DNA of 64,000 nucleotides from Clostridia bacterium (GCA_029226955.1 JAQXZA010000012.1:20099-84098), one strand, 5' to 3'; shown: positions 1 through 9,867, numbered from the stretch's first letter. Numbers and translations are program-made. The notes: generated by a model from the letters alone, not told the origin.

Positions 1-906
1 ACAAAGTCAGGAATAGCACCGTTCTATTCAGACAAATTCTCAAAAATTGGTTTTCAGGTAAATGAACTTTATGATGATGTTGACGCTCTTAAAGAAAAAA
101 TCGACAGAATCCTTGAAGTTAAGAATGCAATAATAAGAAATGTATATCATAAGGAAGAATTGAAGTCGGAAGATATTTTCAATAAACTTATGGAATACAA
201 GGAACTTCTTGAACCTTATGTTGCATCTACATTTGACATAGTACACGACGCTGTAACAAGCGGAAAGAAAGTTCTTCTTGAAGGACAGCTCGGTTCACTC
301 AAAGATACCGACTTTGGTATTTATCCTATGGTTACATCATCAAATACGATAGCCGGTTATGGTGCAGTAGGTGCCGGCGGTATTCCTCCTTATGAAATCA
401 AAGATGTAATCACAGTAGTAAAGGCATATTCAAGTGCAGTAGGTGCCGGCGAATTTGTCAGCGAAATACACGATGAGGCTGTCGCAAACGAACTCCGCAA
501 GAGAGGCGGCGATGGTGGCGAATTTGGTGCAACAACAGGTCGTCCGAGAAGAATGGGTTGGCTTGACCTTGTTGCAACCCGTTATGGCTGTAAGGTTCAG
601 GGTGCAACTCAGGTTGCGTTCACTGTACTTGATGTACTGGGTTATCTTGATGAAATTCCTGTATGTGTTGCATACGAACTTGACGGCAAGAGAATAGACT
701 ATTTCCCGTCAACAACAAAGCTTAAAAGAGCAAAGCCGATTCTTGAAGTACTTCCGGGTTGGAAATGCGACATAAGAGGAATTAAGAAGTATGAGGATCT
801 CCCTGAAAACTGCCGCAAATATATCGAGTTTGCAGAAAAAGCAGTAGGCGTTCCGTTCAAAATGATTTCAAACGGTCCTAAGCGTGAGGACATTATTTAC
901 AGATGA
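1..906 (+). CDS. purA: Adenylosuccinate synthetase, 3' part
   Basis: Joins IMP and aspartate using GTP to give adenylosuccinate, the first committed step from IMP to AMP, in the cytosol. The frame is open from base 1 (the TKSGIAPFYSDK segment), so the gene begins outside the window and the TTG start at 160 in the ORF track is an artefact. Family segments visible are LLEGQLGSLKD near the nucleotide/IMP site, VGAGEFVSE, and the GEFGATTGRPRRMGW stretch. The C-terminus KREDIIYR fits the family's usual end, so the 3' end is complete. glmS follows after 19 bases, probably in the same transcript. Confidence 0.95.
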   Translation, partial: TKSGIAPFYSDKFSKIGFQVNELYDDVDALKEKIDRILEVKNAIIRNVYHKEELKSEDIFNKLMEYKELLEPYVASTFDIVHDAVTSGKKVLLEGQLGSLKDTDFGIYPMVTSSNTIAGYGAVGAGGIPPYEIKDVITVVKAYSSAVGAGEFVSEIHDEAVANELRKRGGDGGEFGATTGRPRRMGWLDLVATRYGCKVQGATQVAFTVLDVLGYLDEIPVCVAYELDGKRIDYFPSTTKLKRAKPILEVLPGWKCDIRGIKKYEDLPENCRKYIEFAEKAVGVPFKMISNGPKREDIIYR

Positions 907-925
907 GTTACAGGGAGGGTTAATT

Positions 926-2752
926 GTGTGTGGAATAGTTGGTTATATCGGCTATGAACAGGCTGCACCTATCCTTTTGCAAGGACTTGAAAAACTCGAA
1001 TACCGTGGATATGATTCCGCAGGAGTGTGCCTTTTTAACGGAAAAGAACTTCAGGTAGAAAAAGCAAAGGGAAAACTTGAAGTATTGAAAAACCTTACAA
1101 ATAACGGAGAAGATCTTTCCGGTACGGTTGGTATAGGTCATACAAGATGGGCAACACACGGCGAACCATCTGATGTGAACGCTCACCCTCATCTCAGTGA
1201 GTCAGGCAGATTTGCCGTTGTTCATAACGGCATAATTGAAAATTATAATCAGCTTAAAGAATATCTTATCTCAAAAGGCATAACATTCCGTTCAAAAACC
1301 GATACGGAAGTTATAGCACAGCTTATTGAGTATTATTACAAAGACAATCTTATTGATACAATAATTAAGGTTCTGTCAAAACTCAACGGTTCTTATGCGA
1401 TAGGAGTAATAAGTCAGGAAAATCCTGATGAAATTATTGCAGTCCGTAAGGAAAGTCCGCTTATTGTCGGACTTGGAGAACACGAGAATTATATTGCCTC
1501 AGATGTTCCGGCAATTCTTGCAAAAACAAGAAAAATATATCGTCTTGAAAACAATGAAATTGCAATTCTTACCCGTGAAAATGTCAGAATTATCAATACG
1601 GATAAAGAAGAAGTCAAAAAAGAAGTACAGACAGTAAACTGGGACGTAAGTGCGGCTGAAAAAGGCGGATATGAACATTTTATGTTCAAGGAAATTATGG
1701 AACAGCCAAAGGCAATTCACGATACAATAACACCCCGTATTAAAGACGGCAGAGTTGTTTTGGACGAAATTTCAATCACTGATGAACAGCTTAAAAACTT
1801 CAACAAAATTGAAATAATTGCCTGTGGTTCTGCATATCACGTCGGAGTTGTGGCAAAATATGTATTTGAAAAGATACTGAGAAAGCCTGTTGAAGTAGAT
1901 CTTGCGTCTGAGTTCAGATACAGAGATCCGATTGTAGATGATAAAACTCTTGCAGTGGTAATCAGTCAGTCTGGTGAAACAGCCGACACACGTGAGGCTA
2001 TGAAAGAGGCTCAACGACACGGAGCACACGTAATTTCTATTGTAAATGTTGTCGGAAGTTCGATAGCGTCTGAATCTGATGATGTAATTTACACATGGGC
2101 GGGACCTGAAATTGCCGTTGCAACAACAAAGGCATACAGCACTCAGCTTGCAGTAATTTATCTTATGGCAATATACTTTGGTGATAAACTTGGAAACATA
2201 TCAGAAGAAGACTACAAAATGTATGTTTCTGAGCTTGAACAGCTACCTGATAAGATAACAAAAATCCTTGAACATAAAGAAAATATACAGTATCTTGCGT
2301 CAAAGCATTTCAATAGCCGTGATGTATTTTTCATAGGCAGAAACATTGACTATGCACTGTCGCTTGAAGGTTCTTTGAAACTCAAAGAAATTTCTTATAT
2401 TCATTCAGAGGCTTATGCGGCAGGTGAACTAAAACACGGTACTATTTCACTGATAGAAAACGGAACACTTGTTATTGCTCTTGCAACCCACGAAAAACTT
2501 ATCGAAAAGATAGTAAGTAATATCGAAGAGGTTCAGGCAAGAGGTGCTGATGTTGTATGTCTTGCGTGTGAAAATCATCAGGAAATCAAAAATGTTTCGC
2601 AAAATACAATATTCATTCCTCAGGCGTGTGATATGGTATTGCCGTCATTGGCAGTAATACCGTTACAGCTTTTTGCGTATTATGTTGCCTCTCTTAAAGG
2701 CTGTGACATTGATAAACCACGTAATCTGGCAAAATCAGTTACGGTAGAGTAA
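926..2752 (+). CDS. glmS: Glutamine--fructose-6-phosphate aminotransferase (isomerizing)
   Basis: Makes glucosamine-6-phosphate from fructose-6-phosphate and glutamine, the entry step to UDP-GlcNAc and peptidoglycan. I choose the GTG at 926, not the track start at 884. It lies just after an AGGGAGGG ribosome site and gives MCGIVGYIG, which exposes the catalytic Cys after Met removal; the class II amidotransferase needs this Cys at the N-terminus. The product is 608 residues, the usual length. The N-terminal glutaminase domain (GHTRWATHG, HNGIIENY) is followed by two SIS sugar-isomerase domains (SQSGETADTREA, then SLKLKEISYIHSEAYAAGE) and the C-terminal KPRNLAKSVTVE. No glmS ribozyme space exists upstream because purA ends 19 bases away. 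Confidence 0.97.
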   Translation: MCGIVGYIGYEQAAPILLQGLEKLEYRGYDSAGVCLFNGKELQVEKAKGKLEVLKNLTNNGEDLSGTVGIGHTRWATHGEPSDVNAHPHLSESGRFAVVHNGIIENYNQLKEYLISKGITFRSKTDTEVIAQLIEYYYKDNLIDTIIKVLSKLNGSYAIGVISQENPDEIIAVRKESPLIVGLGEHENYIASDVPAILAKTRKIYRLENNEIAILTRENVRIINTDKEEVKKEVQTVNWDVSAAEKGGYEHFMFKEIMEQPKAIHDTITPRIKDGRVVLDEISITDEQLKNFNKIEIIACGSAYHVGVVAKYVFEKILRKPVEVDLASEFRYRDPIVDDKTLAVVISQSGETADTREAMKEAQRHGAHVISIVNVVGSSIASESDDVIYTWAGPEIAVATTKAYSTQLAVIYLMAIYFGDKLGNISEEDYKMYVSELEQLPDKITKILEHKENIQYLASKHFNSRDVFFIGRNIDYALSLEGSLKLKEISYIHSEAYAAGELKHGTISLIENGTLVIALATHEKLIEKIVSNIEEVQARGADVVCLACENHQEIKNVSQNTIFIPQACDMVLPSLAVIPLQLFAYYVASLKGCDIDKPRNLAKSVTVE

Positions 2753-2814
2753 ATGACGGAATTTTCGCACGATACAATTACACTAAAAAATAAAAAGCAG
2801 AATAGGGTGAAATT

Positions 2815-4356
2815 ATGGAAATAAAAAACGAATCAGTACTCATTATGGATTTCGGCGGACAGTACAGTCAGCTTATAGCAAGACGTGTCCGTGAATGTAA
2901 TGTTTACTGCGAGCTTAAATCCTATAAAACATCTGTTGAAGAAATAAAGGCAAAAGGATATAAAGGCATTATCTTTACAGGCGGGCCTAACAGTGCCTAT
3001 GACGATAAAGGACCAAAATGTGACCCCGAAATATTCAATCTTGGGATTCCCGTTCTGGGAATTTGCTATGGTGCACAGCTTATGGCACAGACTCTCGGCG
3101 GCAAGGTAAGCAGTTCAGAGGTAAAGGAATACGGAAAAACAGATGTAGAATTTGATACATCGTCTTTGCTTTTCCATGCCGCAGAAGAAAAAAATATATG
3201 CTGGATGAGTCATACAGACTATATTTCAACAGTACCGCACGGATTTAAAATTACCGCAAAATCCGCTGACTGTCCTGTTGCTGCAATGGAAAATATTGAG
3301 CGTTCACTTTTTGCAATGCAGTTCCATCCGGAAGTTCAGCATACAACAGAAGGTATGCTTTATCTTAAAAACTTCCTTTATAATGCTTGTGGTTGTACAG
3401 CTGACTGGAAAATGAGTTCGTTTGTCAATGATACAATACAACGTCTAAAAGAGGAAATAGGAGATAAAAAAGTTATTTGTGCATTATCAGGCGGTGTTGA
3501 TTCATCTGTTGCAGCACTTCTTGTACACAAGGCTGTCGGTAAACAGCTTACCTGTATTTTTGTTGACCACGGACTTCTCAGAAAGGACGAGGGCGACCAG
3601 GTTGAGTCAATATTCAGAAAACAGTTTGATATGAATCTTATCCGTGTAAACGCAAAGGACAGATTTCTCTCAAAACTTGCCGGAGTAACAGAACCAGAAA
3701 AGAAACGTAAAATTATCGGTGAAGAGTTTATCAGAGTTTTTGAAGAAGAATCCAAAAAACTTGGAAAGATAGAATATCTTTGTCAGGGTACAATTTATCC
3801 TGATGTTGTTGAAAGTGGTGTAGGTGAAGCCGCTGTAATCAAGAGCCATCATAATGTAGGCGGACTTCCGAAAGATGTAGGATTTGAGGGTATTATTGAG
3901 CCACTCAGAAATCTGTTTAAAGATGAAGTTCGTCGTGCAGGACTTAAACTCGGAATACCTGAATTTCTTGTAATGCGTCAGCCGTTCCCGGGACCTGGTC
4001 TTGCAATAAGAATTATGGGTGACATCACTGACGAAAAGCTCGAAATTCTCAAAGACGCAGACGCAATTATGCGTGAAGAATTTGCAAACAACGGACTTGA
4101 CAAAACTGTCAATCAGTATTTTGCAGTTCTTACTGGCATTAAGAGTGTCGGTGTTATGGGTGACGGAAGAACCTATGACAACACTATTGCACTTCGTGCG
4201 GTTACAACCAGCGACTTTATGACAGCCGACTGGGCAAGAGTACCTTACGATGTACTTGAAAAAATCTCTAACCGTATCATAAATGAAGTCAATAATGTAA
4301 ACCGTGTAGTTTATGATATTACATCAAAGCCCCCGGCCACAATCGAGTGGGAATGA
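2815..4356 (+). CDS. guaA: GMP synthase (glutamine-hydrolysing)
   Basis: Aminates XMP to GMP with ATP and glutamine. The 513-residue protein has the class I amidotransferase domain first ([11 protein letters not shown], the GICYGAQ nucleophile Cys, MQFHPEVQ with His and Glu). Next come the ATP-pyrophosphatase domain with the P-loop [12 protein letters not shown] and the C-terminal dimerisation domain ending KPPATIEWE. The length matches the family. The start ATG follows a GGGTGAAAT ribosome site. The last 15 bases of the gene recur almost exactly at 59553-59567. This fits the known use of the guaA 3' end as an attachment site for genomic islands; the coding sequence remains intact. Confidence 0.97.
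   Translation: MEIKNESVLIMDFGGQYSQLIARRVRECNVYCELKSYKTSVEEIKAKGYKGIIFTGGPNSAYDDKGPKCDPEIFNLGIPVLGICYGAQLMAQTLGGKVSSSEVKEYGKTDVEFDTSSLLFHAAEEKNICWMSHTDYISTVPHGFKITAKSADCPVAAMENIERSLFAMQFHPEVQHTTEGMLYLKNFLYNACGCTADWKMSSFVNDTIQRLKEEIGDKKVICALSGGVDSSVAALLVHKAVGKQLTCIFVDHGLLRKDEGDQVESIFRKQFDMNLIRVNAKDRFLSKLAGVTEPEKKRKIIGEEFIRVFEEESKKLGKIEYLCQGTIYPDVVESGVGEAAVIKSHHNVGGLPKDVGFEGIIEPLRNLFKDEVRRAGLKLGIPEFLVMRQPFPGPGLAIRIMGDITDEKLEILKDADAIMREEFANNGLDKTVNQYFAVLTGIKSVGVMGDGRTYDNTIALRAVTTSDFMTADWARVPYDVLEKISNRIINEVNNVNRVVYDITSKPPATIEWE
4342..4356 (+). repeat. Putative attachment site core at guaA 3' end (left)
   Basis: ATCGAGTGGGAATGA, the last five codons of guaA including the stop, reappears as ATTGAGTGGGAATGA at 59553-59567 (14 of 15 identical, 12 in a row). 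That second copy lies about 110 bases from the 3' end of an integrase. Genomic islands using the guaA 3' end are known from many bacteria. I infer that this is the left boundary of the island that fills most of the window. The true core may be shorter. Confidence 0.7.
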
Positions 4357-4371
4357 CCGAAATTCAACGAA

Positions 4372-4414
4372 AAAAGACCGCAAACCCTGATTATTACAGG
4401 GCTTGCGGTCTTTT
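4372..4414 (+). terminator. Rho-independent terminator after guaA
   Basis: AAAAGACCGCAA and CCCTG pair with CAGGG and TTGCGGTCTTTT around a short loop, ending in a T-rich run. It lies 15 bases after the guaA stop. If the attachment-site reading is right, it belongs to the island end and not to the original chromosome. Confidence 0.85.
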
Positions 4415-4426
4415 AATTTTGCTCCT

Positions 4427-4444
4427 GGTTCTGTTCCGGTTCTA
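4427..4444 (+). repeat. Paired GGTTCT repeats, possible integrase arm sites (left)
   Basis: Two GGTTCT copies start 11 bases apart (4427 and 4438), about 70 bases inside the putative left attachment core. The same hexamer pair with the same 11-base spacing occurs at 59435 and 59446, inside the other end. Direct repeats flanking a core are what tyrosine integrases bind with their arm-binding domain. The rest of 4445-4753 is AT-rich with no gene visible; it must hold the promoter of the next cluster, for which TTGTCT at 4645 and TATAGT at 4668 are one weak candidate. Confidence 0.35.
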
Positions 4445-4753
4445 AGATTATAATTTAACTGATAAATTAAATTAAGGTGTAATTAGTGAAAGATAATGCT
4501 AATATTTTTGAAATTGAGATATGAATGTAGTTATCTGACCAAAATTCTAAAGATCTTATTTTGAACATTGATTTGTTGTATTGGATATAATCTATATATT
4601 ATCACTATGACGATATGATAAATTCAGCAAAATATACAATTACTTTGTCTATATTTCTTATAATTTTTATAGTGACTATGAATAAGCTTTATAGTATAAT
4701 TATTATGTGATTATTATTTGTATTGATCTATTATAATTATTGGAGGTTAAATT

Positions 4754-5158
4754 ATGTTTTTAAGTTATTTAAAAGAAGAAAACAAGGAACGCTTTTTAAA
4801 ATTATGTGTTCATGCCGCACTATCAAACGGAGTATTTGCTAAAGAAGAAAAAGAAATTCTGGAAACTTATTGTCAGGAAATGAATTTACCTGTACAGGTT
4901 CCTGATATAGAAGAACCGTTAGAAGTTCTGCTTAAAGATATTTCAGAAAATACGAGTGAAACAGAGAAAAAAATTATTGTTCTTGAAACTTTGGGACTTA
5001 TTAAGTCAGATGGTGTATATGACGAGCAAGAAAGAATGTTTATGAAAAAATTTGTTAACGCCATAGATATAAATGAAGAACTTTTCAGTAAAATAAATAG
5101 TCTTCTTGATATTTATTCTGTTGTATTTCAAGAACTGTATAAAACAGTCATTGAATGA
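4754..5158 (+). CDS. TerB-like small helical protein
   Basis: A 134-residue all-helical acidic protein. It resembles the TerB/TerB-like fold: an N-terminal segment FLKLCVHAALSNGVFAKEEKE, with the phrase 'A..NGVF...E', is echoed by a second half LGLIKSDGVYDEQERMFMKK. These two half-repeats, each with a DG/NG turn followed by acidic residues, are typical of TerB domains, which are thought to sense or bind metal at membranes. An AGGAGG-type site (TGGAGGT) precedes the ATG. It is the first gene of a tight four-gene cluster (gaps of 18, -1 and 2 bases), so it probably works with the next three. The function is unknown; the TerB assignment is by eye. Confidence 0.65.
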   Translation: MFLSYLKEENKERFLKLCVHAALSNGVFAKEEKEILETYCQEMNLPVQVPDIEEPLEVLLKDISENTSETEKKIIVLETLGLIKSDGVYDEQERMFMKKFVNAIDINEELFSKINSLLDIYSVVFQELYKTVIE

Positions 5159-5176
5159 TAACAGGAAGTATGAATT

Positions 5177-6505
5177 ATGGAAAATGTAAATAAATTCCAA
5201 ATATTTATAGCTGACAGTGAAGAGAATAAAAGACTTATACAGAAAGAAAATAAATGTGATATAGCTGATTATCTGGTTGCCGTTGCCTGCGGTGCTGTCG
5301 GTGGTCTTGTTGATATATTTTTGGTTGGGACTCCGACAGACAGCGTTTTAGGCAAGTGGACCGATGCACAAGTGGATAAAGCTGTTATGAATTTTGCAGG
5401 TATGCTGGGATGGAATCCAAAAGAAAAAAATATCCATAATGTAAATAGTGCCATTGGATATTTAGAGAAAGGACGGACAAACGGATTTCGTGGATTTAAA
5501 GTAAACTATGATCAAAGAAAACCAACAGATGTAAACAATCTTTTTAATATAGCACCAAAAACACACCACATGATGTCGCTGGCACATTCGCCTGATATAG
5601 TAGGTCTTTTCTTTTCGATATTAAACCAGTTTACATCAACATCATCTTTTGTTGCAAATGGAAAATTGATTACAGTTGCAACAGATACGTTTGAACTTCG
5701 TGGTGGAAATTTCCTGATGAAAATAATGTGTGGAATCGCCAACTGGTTTGGACATTTAATGTCTGATGTAGCAGGAAGTTCAGGTTCGCATAAACGAGGA
5801 ACAGGGATAGTAATGCCATTTTATGAATTTTTTGGTTTTTGTAAATCCGGTAATTTTTCAACCCAAAACGGAACCAAAGCTTTATCTGAAATAGCCATGC
5901 AGGCATTTACACAGGGATATGATTTCAGGTTTGGTTTAACTCAAATGATTCCTGTTGTGATTACTGAGCTTAGTATAAGATTGATATGGTCTTTGAGGCA
6001 ACATTTTCAATATAACAAACCAATCAAGGATTGTATTCCTACCGAAAAACATAACGATCTGAGGATGATGTTGCTTTTAGGCAACGGTATACTTTGTGTT
6101 ATGGATGGTGTTGATGCGGCTATTCGTTCAAATGGAGATACTTTGAATTTATTTATGCATTTGAATTTGATAGCATGGTTTCGATTGATAATGCTTGTAT
6201 TCAAAGAAATATTCATAAGATTAGGCATAAAAGATAAACTTCAAATGGAAATAGACGCATTCAAAAGAATTAATGTTGTCTTGCAGGATTATTTAAAAGA
6301 ACTTGAAAAGATTGATATTGAGTTATTTAAAAAAGAAACAAATCAATATAATAATTTTATGGTGTCTTTAAATTCGGCAAGAAACGAAAAGGATTTGAAT
6401 TTACTTTTACTGAATATATATGACGAATTAGGAATAAAAAAGCCATGGCAAGGTGATTTTGATCAGCACATGTCAGATAAAAACGGAACGCTGGTGTTTG
6501 AGTGA
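5177..6505 (+). CDS. Conserved hypothetical protein, probably membrane-associated (442 aa)
   Basis: I do not recognise a named family. Near the N-terminus there is a hydrophobic segment (IADYLVAVACGAVGGLVDIFL) that could insert in a membrane. Two further hydrophobic stretches are LFFSILNQF around residue 145 and LNLIAWFRLIMLVFKEIFI around residue 345. The segment FGHLMSDVAGSSGSHKRGTG is unusually rich in His, Gly and Ser and looks like a conserved active or binding site. The C-terminal 90 residues are charged and helical. The gene sits between the TerB-like gene and a Cys-cluster gene, with TGATG overlap to the latter, indicating translational coupling and one operon. Confidence 0.6.
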   Translation: MENVNKFQIFIADSEENKRLIQKENKCDIADYLVAVACGAVGGLVDIFLVGTPTDSVLGKWTDAQVDKAVMNFAGMLGWNPKEKNIHNVNSAIGYLEKGRTNGFRGFKVNYDQRKPTDVNNLFNIAPKTHHMMSLAHSPDIVGLFFSILNQFTSTSSFVANGKLITVATDTFELRGGNFLMKIMCGIANWFGHLMSDVAGSSGSHKRGTGIVMPFYEFFGFCKSGNFSTQNGTKALSEIAMQAFTQGYDFRFGLTQMIPVVITELSIRLIWSLRQHFQYNKPIKDCIPTEKHNDLRMMLLLGNGILCVMDGVDAAIRSNGDTLNLFMHLNLIAWFRLIMLVFKEIFIRLGIKDKLQMEIDAFKRINVVLQDYLKELEKIDIELFKKETNQYNNFMVSLNSARNEKDLNLLLLNIYDELGIKKPWQGDFDQHMSDKNGTLVFE

Positions 6506-6762
6506 TGTTTAAGTGTGACCGCTGTGGGTGCTGTTGCAGAAATGTTGATAAATCAGAATTATATTCGGACCTGGACAGAGGAGACGGAACATGTAAATAT
6601 CTTGTGGATAATTTATGCTCAATATATGATTCACGCCCTTTGTTTTGCAGAATAGATCTGTGTTATGAATTGTTTTTTTCTGACAGTATGTCATACAAAG
6701 AATATTGTAGATTGAATACTGAAGTATGTCAAAAATTAAAAAAAGAAAATGAGGGGAAGTAA
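6505..6762 (+). CDS. YkgJ-type cysteine-cluster protein
   Basis: An 85-residue protein with the CxxCGxCC pattern (CDRCGCCCRN) near the start, followed by CKYL, CSIYDSRPLFCR and further Cys residues. This arrangement defines the YkgJ-like zinc- or iron-chelating cluster family. I place the start at the ATG at 6505, which overlaps the preceding stop as TGATG; the track's GTG at 6502 has no better ribosome site. The protein is short compared with most YkgJ members and is probably a single metal-binding unit. It may supply a metal-dependent modification or maturation step for the neighbouring membrane proteins, but this is a guess from context. Confidence 0.7.
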   Translation: MFKCDRCGCCCRNVDKSELYSDLDRGDGTCKYLVDNLCSIYDSRPLFCRIDLCYELFFSDSMSYKEYCRLNTEVCQKLKKENEGK

Positions 6763-6764
6763 TT

Positions 6765-7802
6765 ATGCCATTACCTTTAATTATAGGAATAGCTGCAGCA
6801 GTTGCAGGTATCGCAGGAATCGGTTCGGGGATTCACGGCGGTGTTAAAATGAAAGAAGCAAATGACAAAATGAAGAGTGCCGAAGAAAAACAAAAAAGAA
6901 ATACCGAAAAGTTTGAGAAACAACAAGAGATAACTTATAAATCTATGGATTTGTTAGGCAAACTTGAATTGAAAATTTTGAAAAGCTTTAGCGAGTTTTC
7001 AAATACCATAGAGAAGATTCAAAACAGACCTCAATTCAAAAACTTTTCAAAAGAAGGCGAAGAACTGCCTACATATGACAAAACCGAACTGGAAGATGTA
7101 TCTATAGGAGCAGGAATTTTACTTGGGGGATTAAGTGGAGCTGCACTTGGAGTTGCAGGTGGATTTGCTGCGGCTGGTGCAACAACAGCAGCTGTTGCAG
7201 CTCTCGGAACAGCATCAACCGGTACAGCTATTGCGTCACTGAGTGGAGCTGCGGCGACTAATGCAACATTAGCAGCACTGGGTGGCGGAGCAATTGCAGC
7301 TGGTGGAGGCGGCATAGCTTTGGGCACGACAGTTCTTGGAGCAGCAACTCTTGGAGTTGGAGTCCTTATTGGCGGAGTAATTTTTGGTATAACAGGTAAT
7401 ATACTTTCAGGTAAAGCAGATGAAGCTTATAGTCAAATGGAAGAAAACGAAAAGCAGATAAATAAAATTTGCAACTATTTGGCTGATTTGGATTTGGTTG
7501 CAAAAAAATATTATGATACCCTTAAAACAGTCAATTCAAAATATGAGGAAACTTTTGGTTATATTTGGTATATAGTTAATAAGCTTAACAAAACCGATTG
7601 GAATGATTTTTCTGAAGTTGAAAAGACAGCAACTCAAAATACGGTTTTATTGGTAGGCTTACTTTATAAAATGTGTAAGGTTAAACTTGTTAATAAATCT
7701 GAAAATGATAATGAAATAAATACAATAAATCAAACAGAAATTGACGATACAATCGAAAAGGCAAACACAATTATTAAAAACTTACAATGGATTGATAAGT
7801 AA
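6765..7802 (+). CDS. Glycine/alanine-rich membrane protein (glycine-zipper type)
   Basis: A 345-residue protein. It has an N-terminal hydrophobic helix (PLPLIIGIAAAVAGIAGIG), then a charged helical stretch of about 90 residues. A long Gly/Ala-rich hydrophobic region (roughly residues 120-215) follows, with many small-xxx-small patterns such as GGLSGAALGVAGGFAAAG, and then a helical C-terminal half. Such glycine-zipper blocks occur in pore-forming and membrane-inserting proteins. It starts 2 bases after the Cys-cluster gene, so it is the last member of the 4754-7802 operon. A role as a membrane effector is possible but unproven. Confidence 0.6.
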   Translation: MPLPLIIGIAAAVAGIAGIGSGIHGGVKMKEANDKMKSAEEKQKRNTEKFEKQQEITYKSMDLLGKLELKILKSFSEFSNTIEKIQNRPQFKNFSKEGEELPTYDKTELEDVSIGAGILLGGLSGAALGVAGGFAAAGATTAAVAALGTASTGTAIASLSGAAATNATLAALGGGAIAAGGGGIALGTTVLGAATLGVGVLIGGVIFGITGNILSGKADEAYSQMEENEKQINKICNYLADLDLVAKKYYDTLKTVNSKYEETFGYIWYIVNKLNKTDWNDFSEVEKTATQNTVLLVGLLYKMCKVKLVNKSENDNEINTINQTEIDDTIEKANTIIKNLQWIDK

Positions 7803-7892
7803 GTATTCATAGATTTATTAAGATACTAAAGCAGCGAAAAATCAGAAAAATATTATTCGGGAGATTGTTAAAATGGATATGCAAAAGTAAAT

Positions 7893-7910
7893 TTACACAC
7901 TTTACTTAAC
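7893..7910. repeat. Orphan IS256-type terminal sequence
   Basis: TTACACACTTTACTTAAC here matches TCACACACTTTACTTGAC at 12082-12099 (16 of 18), the sequence that follows the IS256-like transposase relic. No transposase is adjacent, so this is probably a solo end left by an older insertion. The rest of 7803-8031 shows no gene. A weak hairpin (AACCAGC at 7908 with GCTGGTT near 7948) could act as a terminator for the preceding cluster. Confidence 0.4.
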
Positions 7911-8031
7911 CAGCCTTTACGAAAAAGTGAGCTATATCTTTCAGCTGGTTTTCTTTGATAATGAAGTTGTTTATTACTGTAAAAAGGAGTATAATAATAA
8001 ATAAGAAAACCTTTTCAGTGGAGGTGCAAAA

Positions 8032-9609
8032 ATGGGTATCTACCTCAATCCGAATAATGACCGTTTCTATGAAGCGGTAAATTCACCAATATATATTGAT
8101 AAGACAGGACTTATATCTGTGGTCAATCAGAAAATAAAAACAACAGAAAAATTTATCTGTGTCAGTCGCCCAAGGCGTTTTGGAAAGTCTATGAATCTTG
8201 GTATGCTTGCGGCTTATTACAGCGTTGGCTGTGACAGCGATGAACTTTTTCAAGGACTTTATATATCCAAAGAAGAAAGCTATCGTAAGCATCTTAATAA
8301 GTATAATGTCATTTACATCAATATGCAACAGTTTCTTAGTAACAGTCATAATATCAATGAAATGCTGTCATTTCTGAAACAAAGTCTGATGTATGATCTG
8401 GAAGATGATTTTTCTGACATTAAGCTGCGTGAAGAGATGGGGCTTACATACAATCTTAACAGAGTCTATCAGAAAAAAAGAGTACCTTTTGTTGTACTGA
8501 TTGATGAATGGGATTGTGTCATGCGTGAGCATCGCAATAACAAGGATGCTCAGAAAATCTATCTTGACTTTTTGCGTGATTTCCTCAAGGATCAGGACTA
8601 TGTTGCCTTTGCATATATGACAGGCATTTTGCCTGTCAAGAAATACGGTACTCATTCAGCTCTCAATATGTTCGATGAATATTCTATGCTCGGCTCAGAA
8701 AAAATGCAGAAGTATATAGGCTTTACTGACGCAGAAGTAAGGATGCTGTGTGAAACATACAATGCAGATTATTTTGAAATGAAAGCGTGGTATGACGGTT
8801 ATCAGCTCGATGGAGAGGAATTGTATTGTCCTCGTTCTGTTGTGAAAGCTGTTGATACAAAGAAATTTATGGGTTACTGGACAGAAACAGAAACCTATGA
8901 AGCTCTTTCAGTCTATATCTCCATGAATTTTGACGGCTTGAAAGATGCAATTGAGAAACTTCTTGCAGGTCAGGAGCAGCCTGTAGATACAAGAACTTTT
9001 TCAAACGATATGATTACTTTTGCCAATAAGGATGATATTCTGACCTTGCTTATTCATCTCGGATATCTTGGTTATAATTCCGACAAAAAAACAGCGTATA
9101 TTCCGAATAAAGAGATATATGATGAATTTTTAGTCAGTATGAAGGTAACAGGACTCTGGAAAGAAACAATCGAAGCGGTTTCAAAATCAAAACAGCTTCT
9201 TTCCAATACGCTCAACGGCAACGCCGAAGTTGTAGCCGAATCCATTGAAGCAGTCCACGACAGCAACTCGTCTGTGATAAATTACAATAATGAACAGTCT
9301 TTAAGATTCATTATTCTGATCGCATATTACTATGCGAAAGAGCAGTATGACATAGTTCAGGAAATGCCTGCTGGAAAGGGTTTTGCGGATATTATGTTAA
9401 TTCCCAAGCCCAGAACAGGTATTGAATCCTATCCGCCAATGGTGATTGAGCTTAAATGGGATAAGTCAGCCGAAACTGCAATCACACAGATTAAGGACAA
9501 GAATTATCCCGAAAGGCTGAAAAGCTTCGGAAAGGTTTTGCTTGTGGGTATAAGCTACGATAAGGACACCAAAAAGCATAACTGTATAATTGAAAAGCAT
9601 AATTTGTAA
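8032..9609 (+). CDS. AAA-ATPase-like protein with C-terminal PD-(D/E)XK nuclease-like domain
   Basis: A 525-residue protein of the AAA-ATPase_like plus PDDEXK_9 type that is abundant in gut anaerobes. The N-terminus has IYIDKTGLI and the P-loop-like RPRRFGKSMNLGML; VVLIDEWDCVM is the Walker B. The C-terminal domain has KGFADIMLIP, then VIELKW and a following Gln-containing helix, the D...ExK pattern of restriction-type nucleases. The ATG follows a GGAGGTG site. The family's role is unproven; mobile-element or defence functions have been suggested. It stands alone, with about 230 and 510 non-coding bases on either side. Confidence 0.85.
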   Translation: MGIYLNPNNDRFYEAVNSPIYIDKTGLISVVNQKIKTTEKFICVSRPRRFGKSMNLGMLAAYYSVGCDSDELFQGLYISKEESYRKHLNKYNVIYINMQQFLSNSHNINEMLSFLKQSLMYDLEDDFSDIKLREEMGLTYNLNRVYQKKRVPFVVLIDEWDCVMREHRNNKDAQKIYLDFLRDFLKDQDYVAFAYMTGILPVKKYGTHSALNMFDEYSMLGSEKMQKYIGFTDAEVRMLCETYNADYFEMKAWYDGYQLDGEELYCPRSVVKAVDTKKFMGYWTETETYEALSVYISMNFDGLKDAIEKLLAGQEQPVDTRTFSNDMITFANKDDILTLLIHLGYLGYNSDKKTAYIPNKEIYDEFLVSMKVTGLWKETIEAVSKSKQLLSNTLNGNAEVVAESIEAVHDSNSSVINYNNEQSLRFIILIAYYYAKEQYDIVQEMPAGKGFADIMLIPKPRTGIESYPPMVIELKWDKSAETAITQIKDKNYPERLKSFGKVLLVGISYDKDTKKHNCIIEKHNL

Positions 9610-9867
9610 TTCAAAAAGAATTTTGATATAGTACCAAACAAGTGCCTATATGACAGCAACGGTTTCATAATATCAAAGCCGCAGTAATGTGCAATTAAAA
9701 GATTATTTTGGAGATAATCCAAAAGGTCTGTAATACAGGAAAAATATTCACACTTCATAATAATAGCAGCATGAAGTGAGGTGCTTATTTAATCTGTGTT
9801 TCCTAAGTTTTATTTCTGTCTTAATCTTCTGATACCGTTTTTTATATAAAACTCTCTAATCTTTTTC

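Noticed and set aside
907-925. glmS ribozyme/riboswitch upstream of glmS
   Set aside because: Only 19 bases separate purA from glmS, far too short for the ribozyme.
7031-7327. Minus-strand Ala/Pro-rich ORF
   Set aside because: It is the mirror of the Gly/Ala codons of the zipper protein and has no ribosome site.
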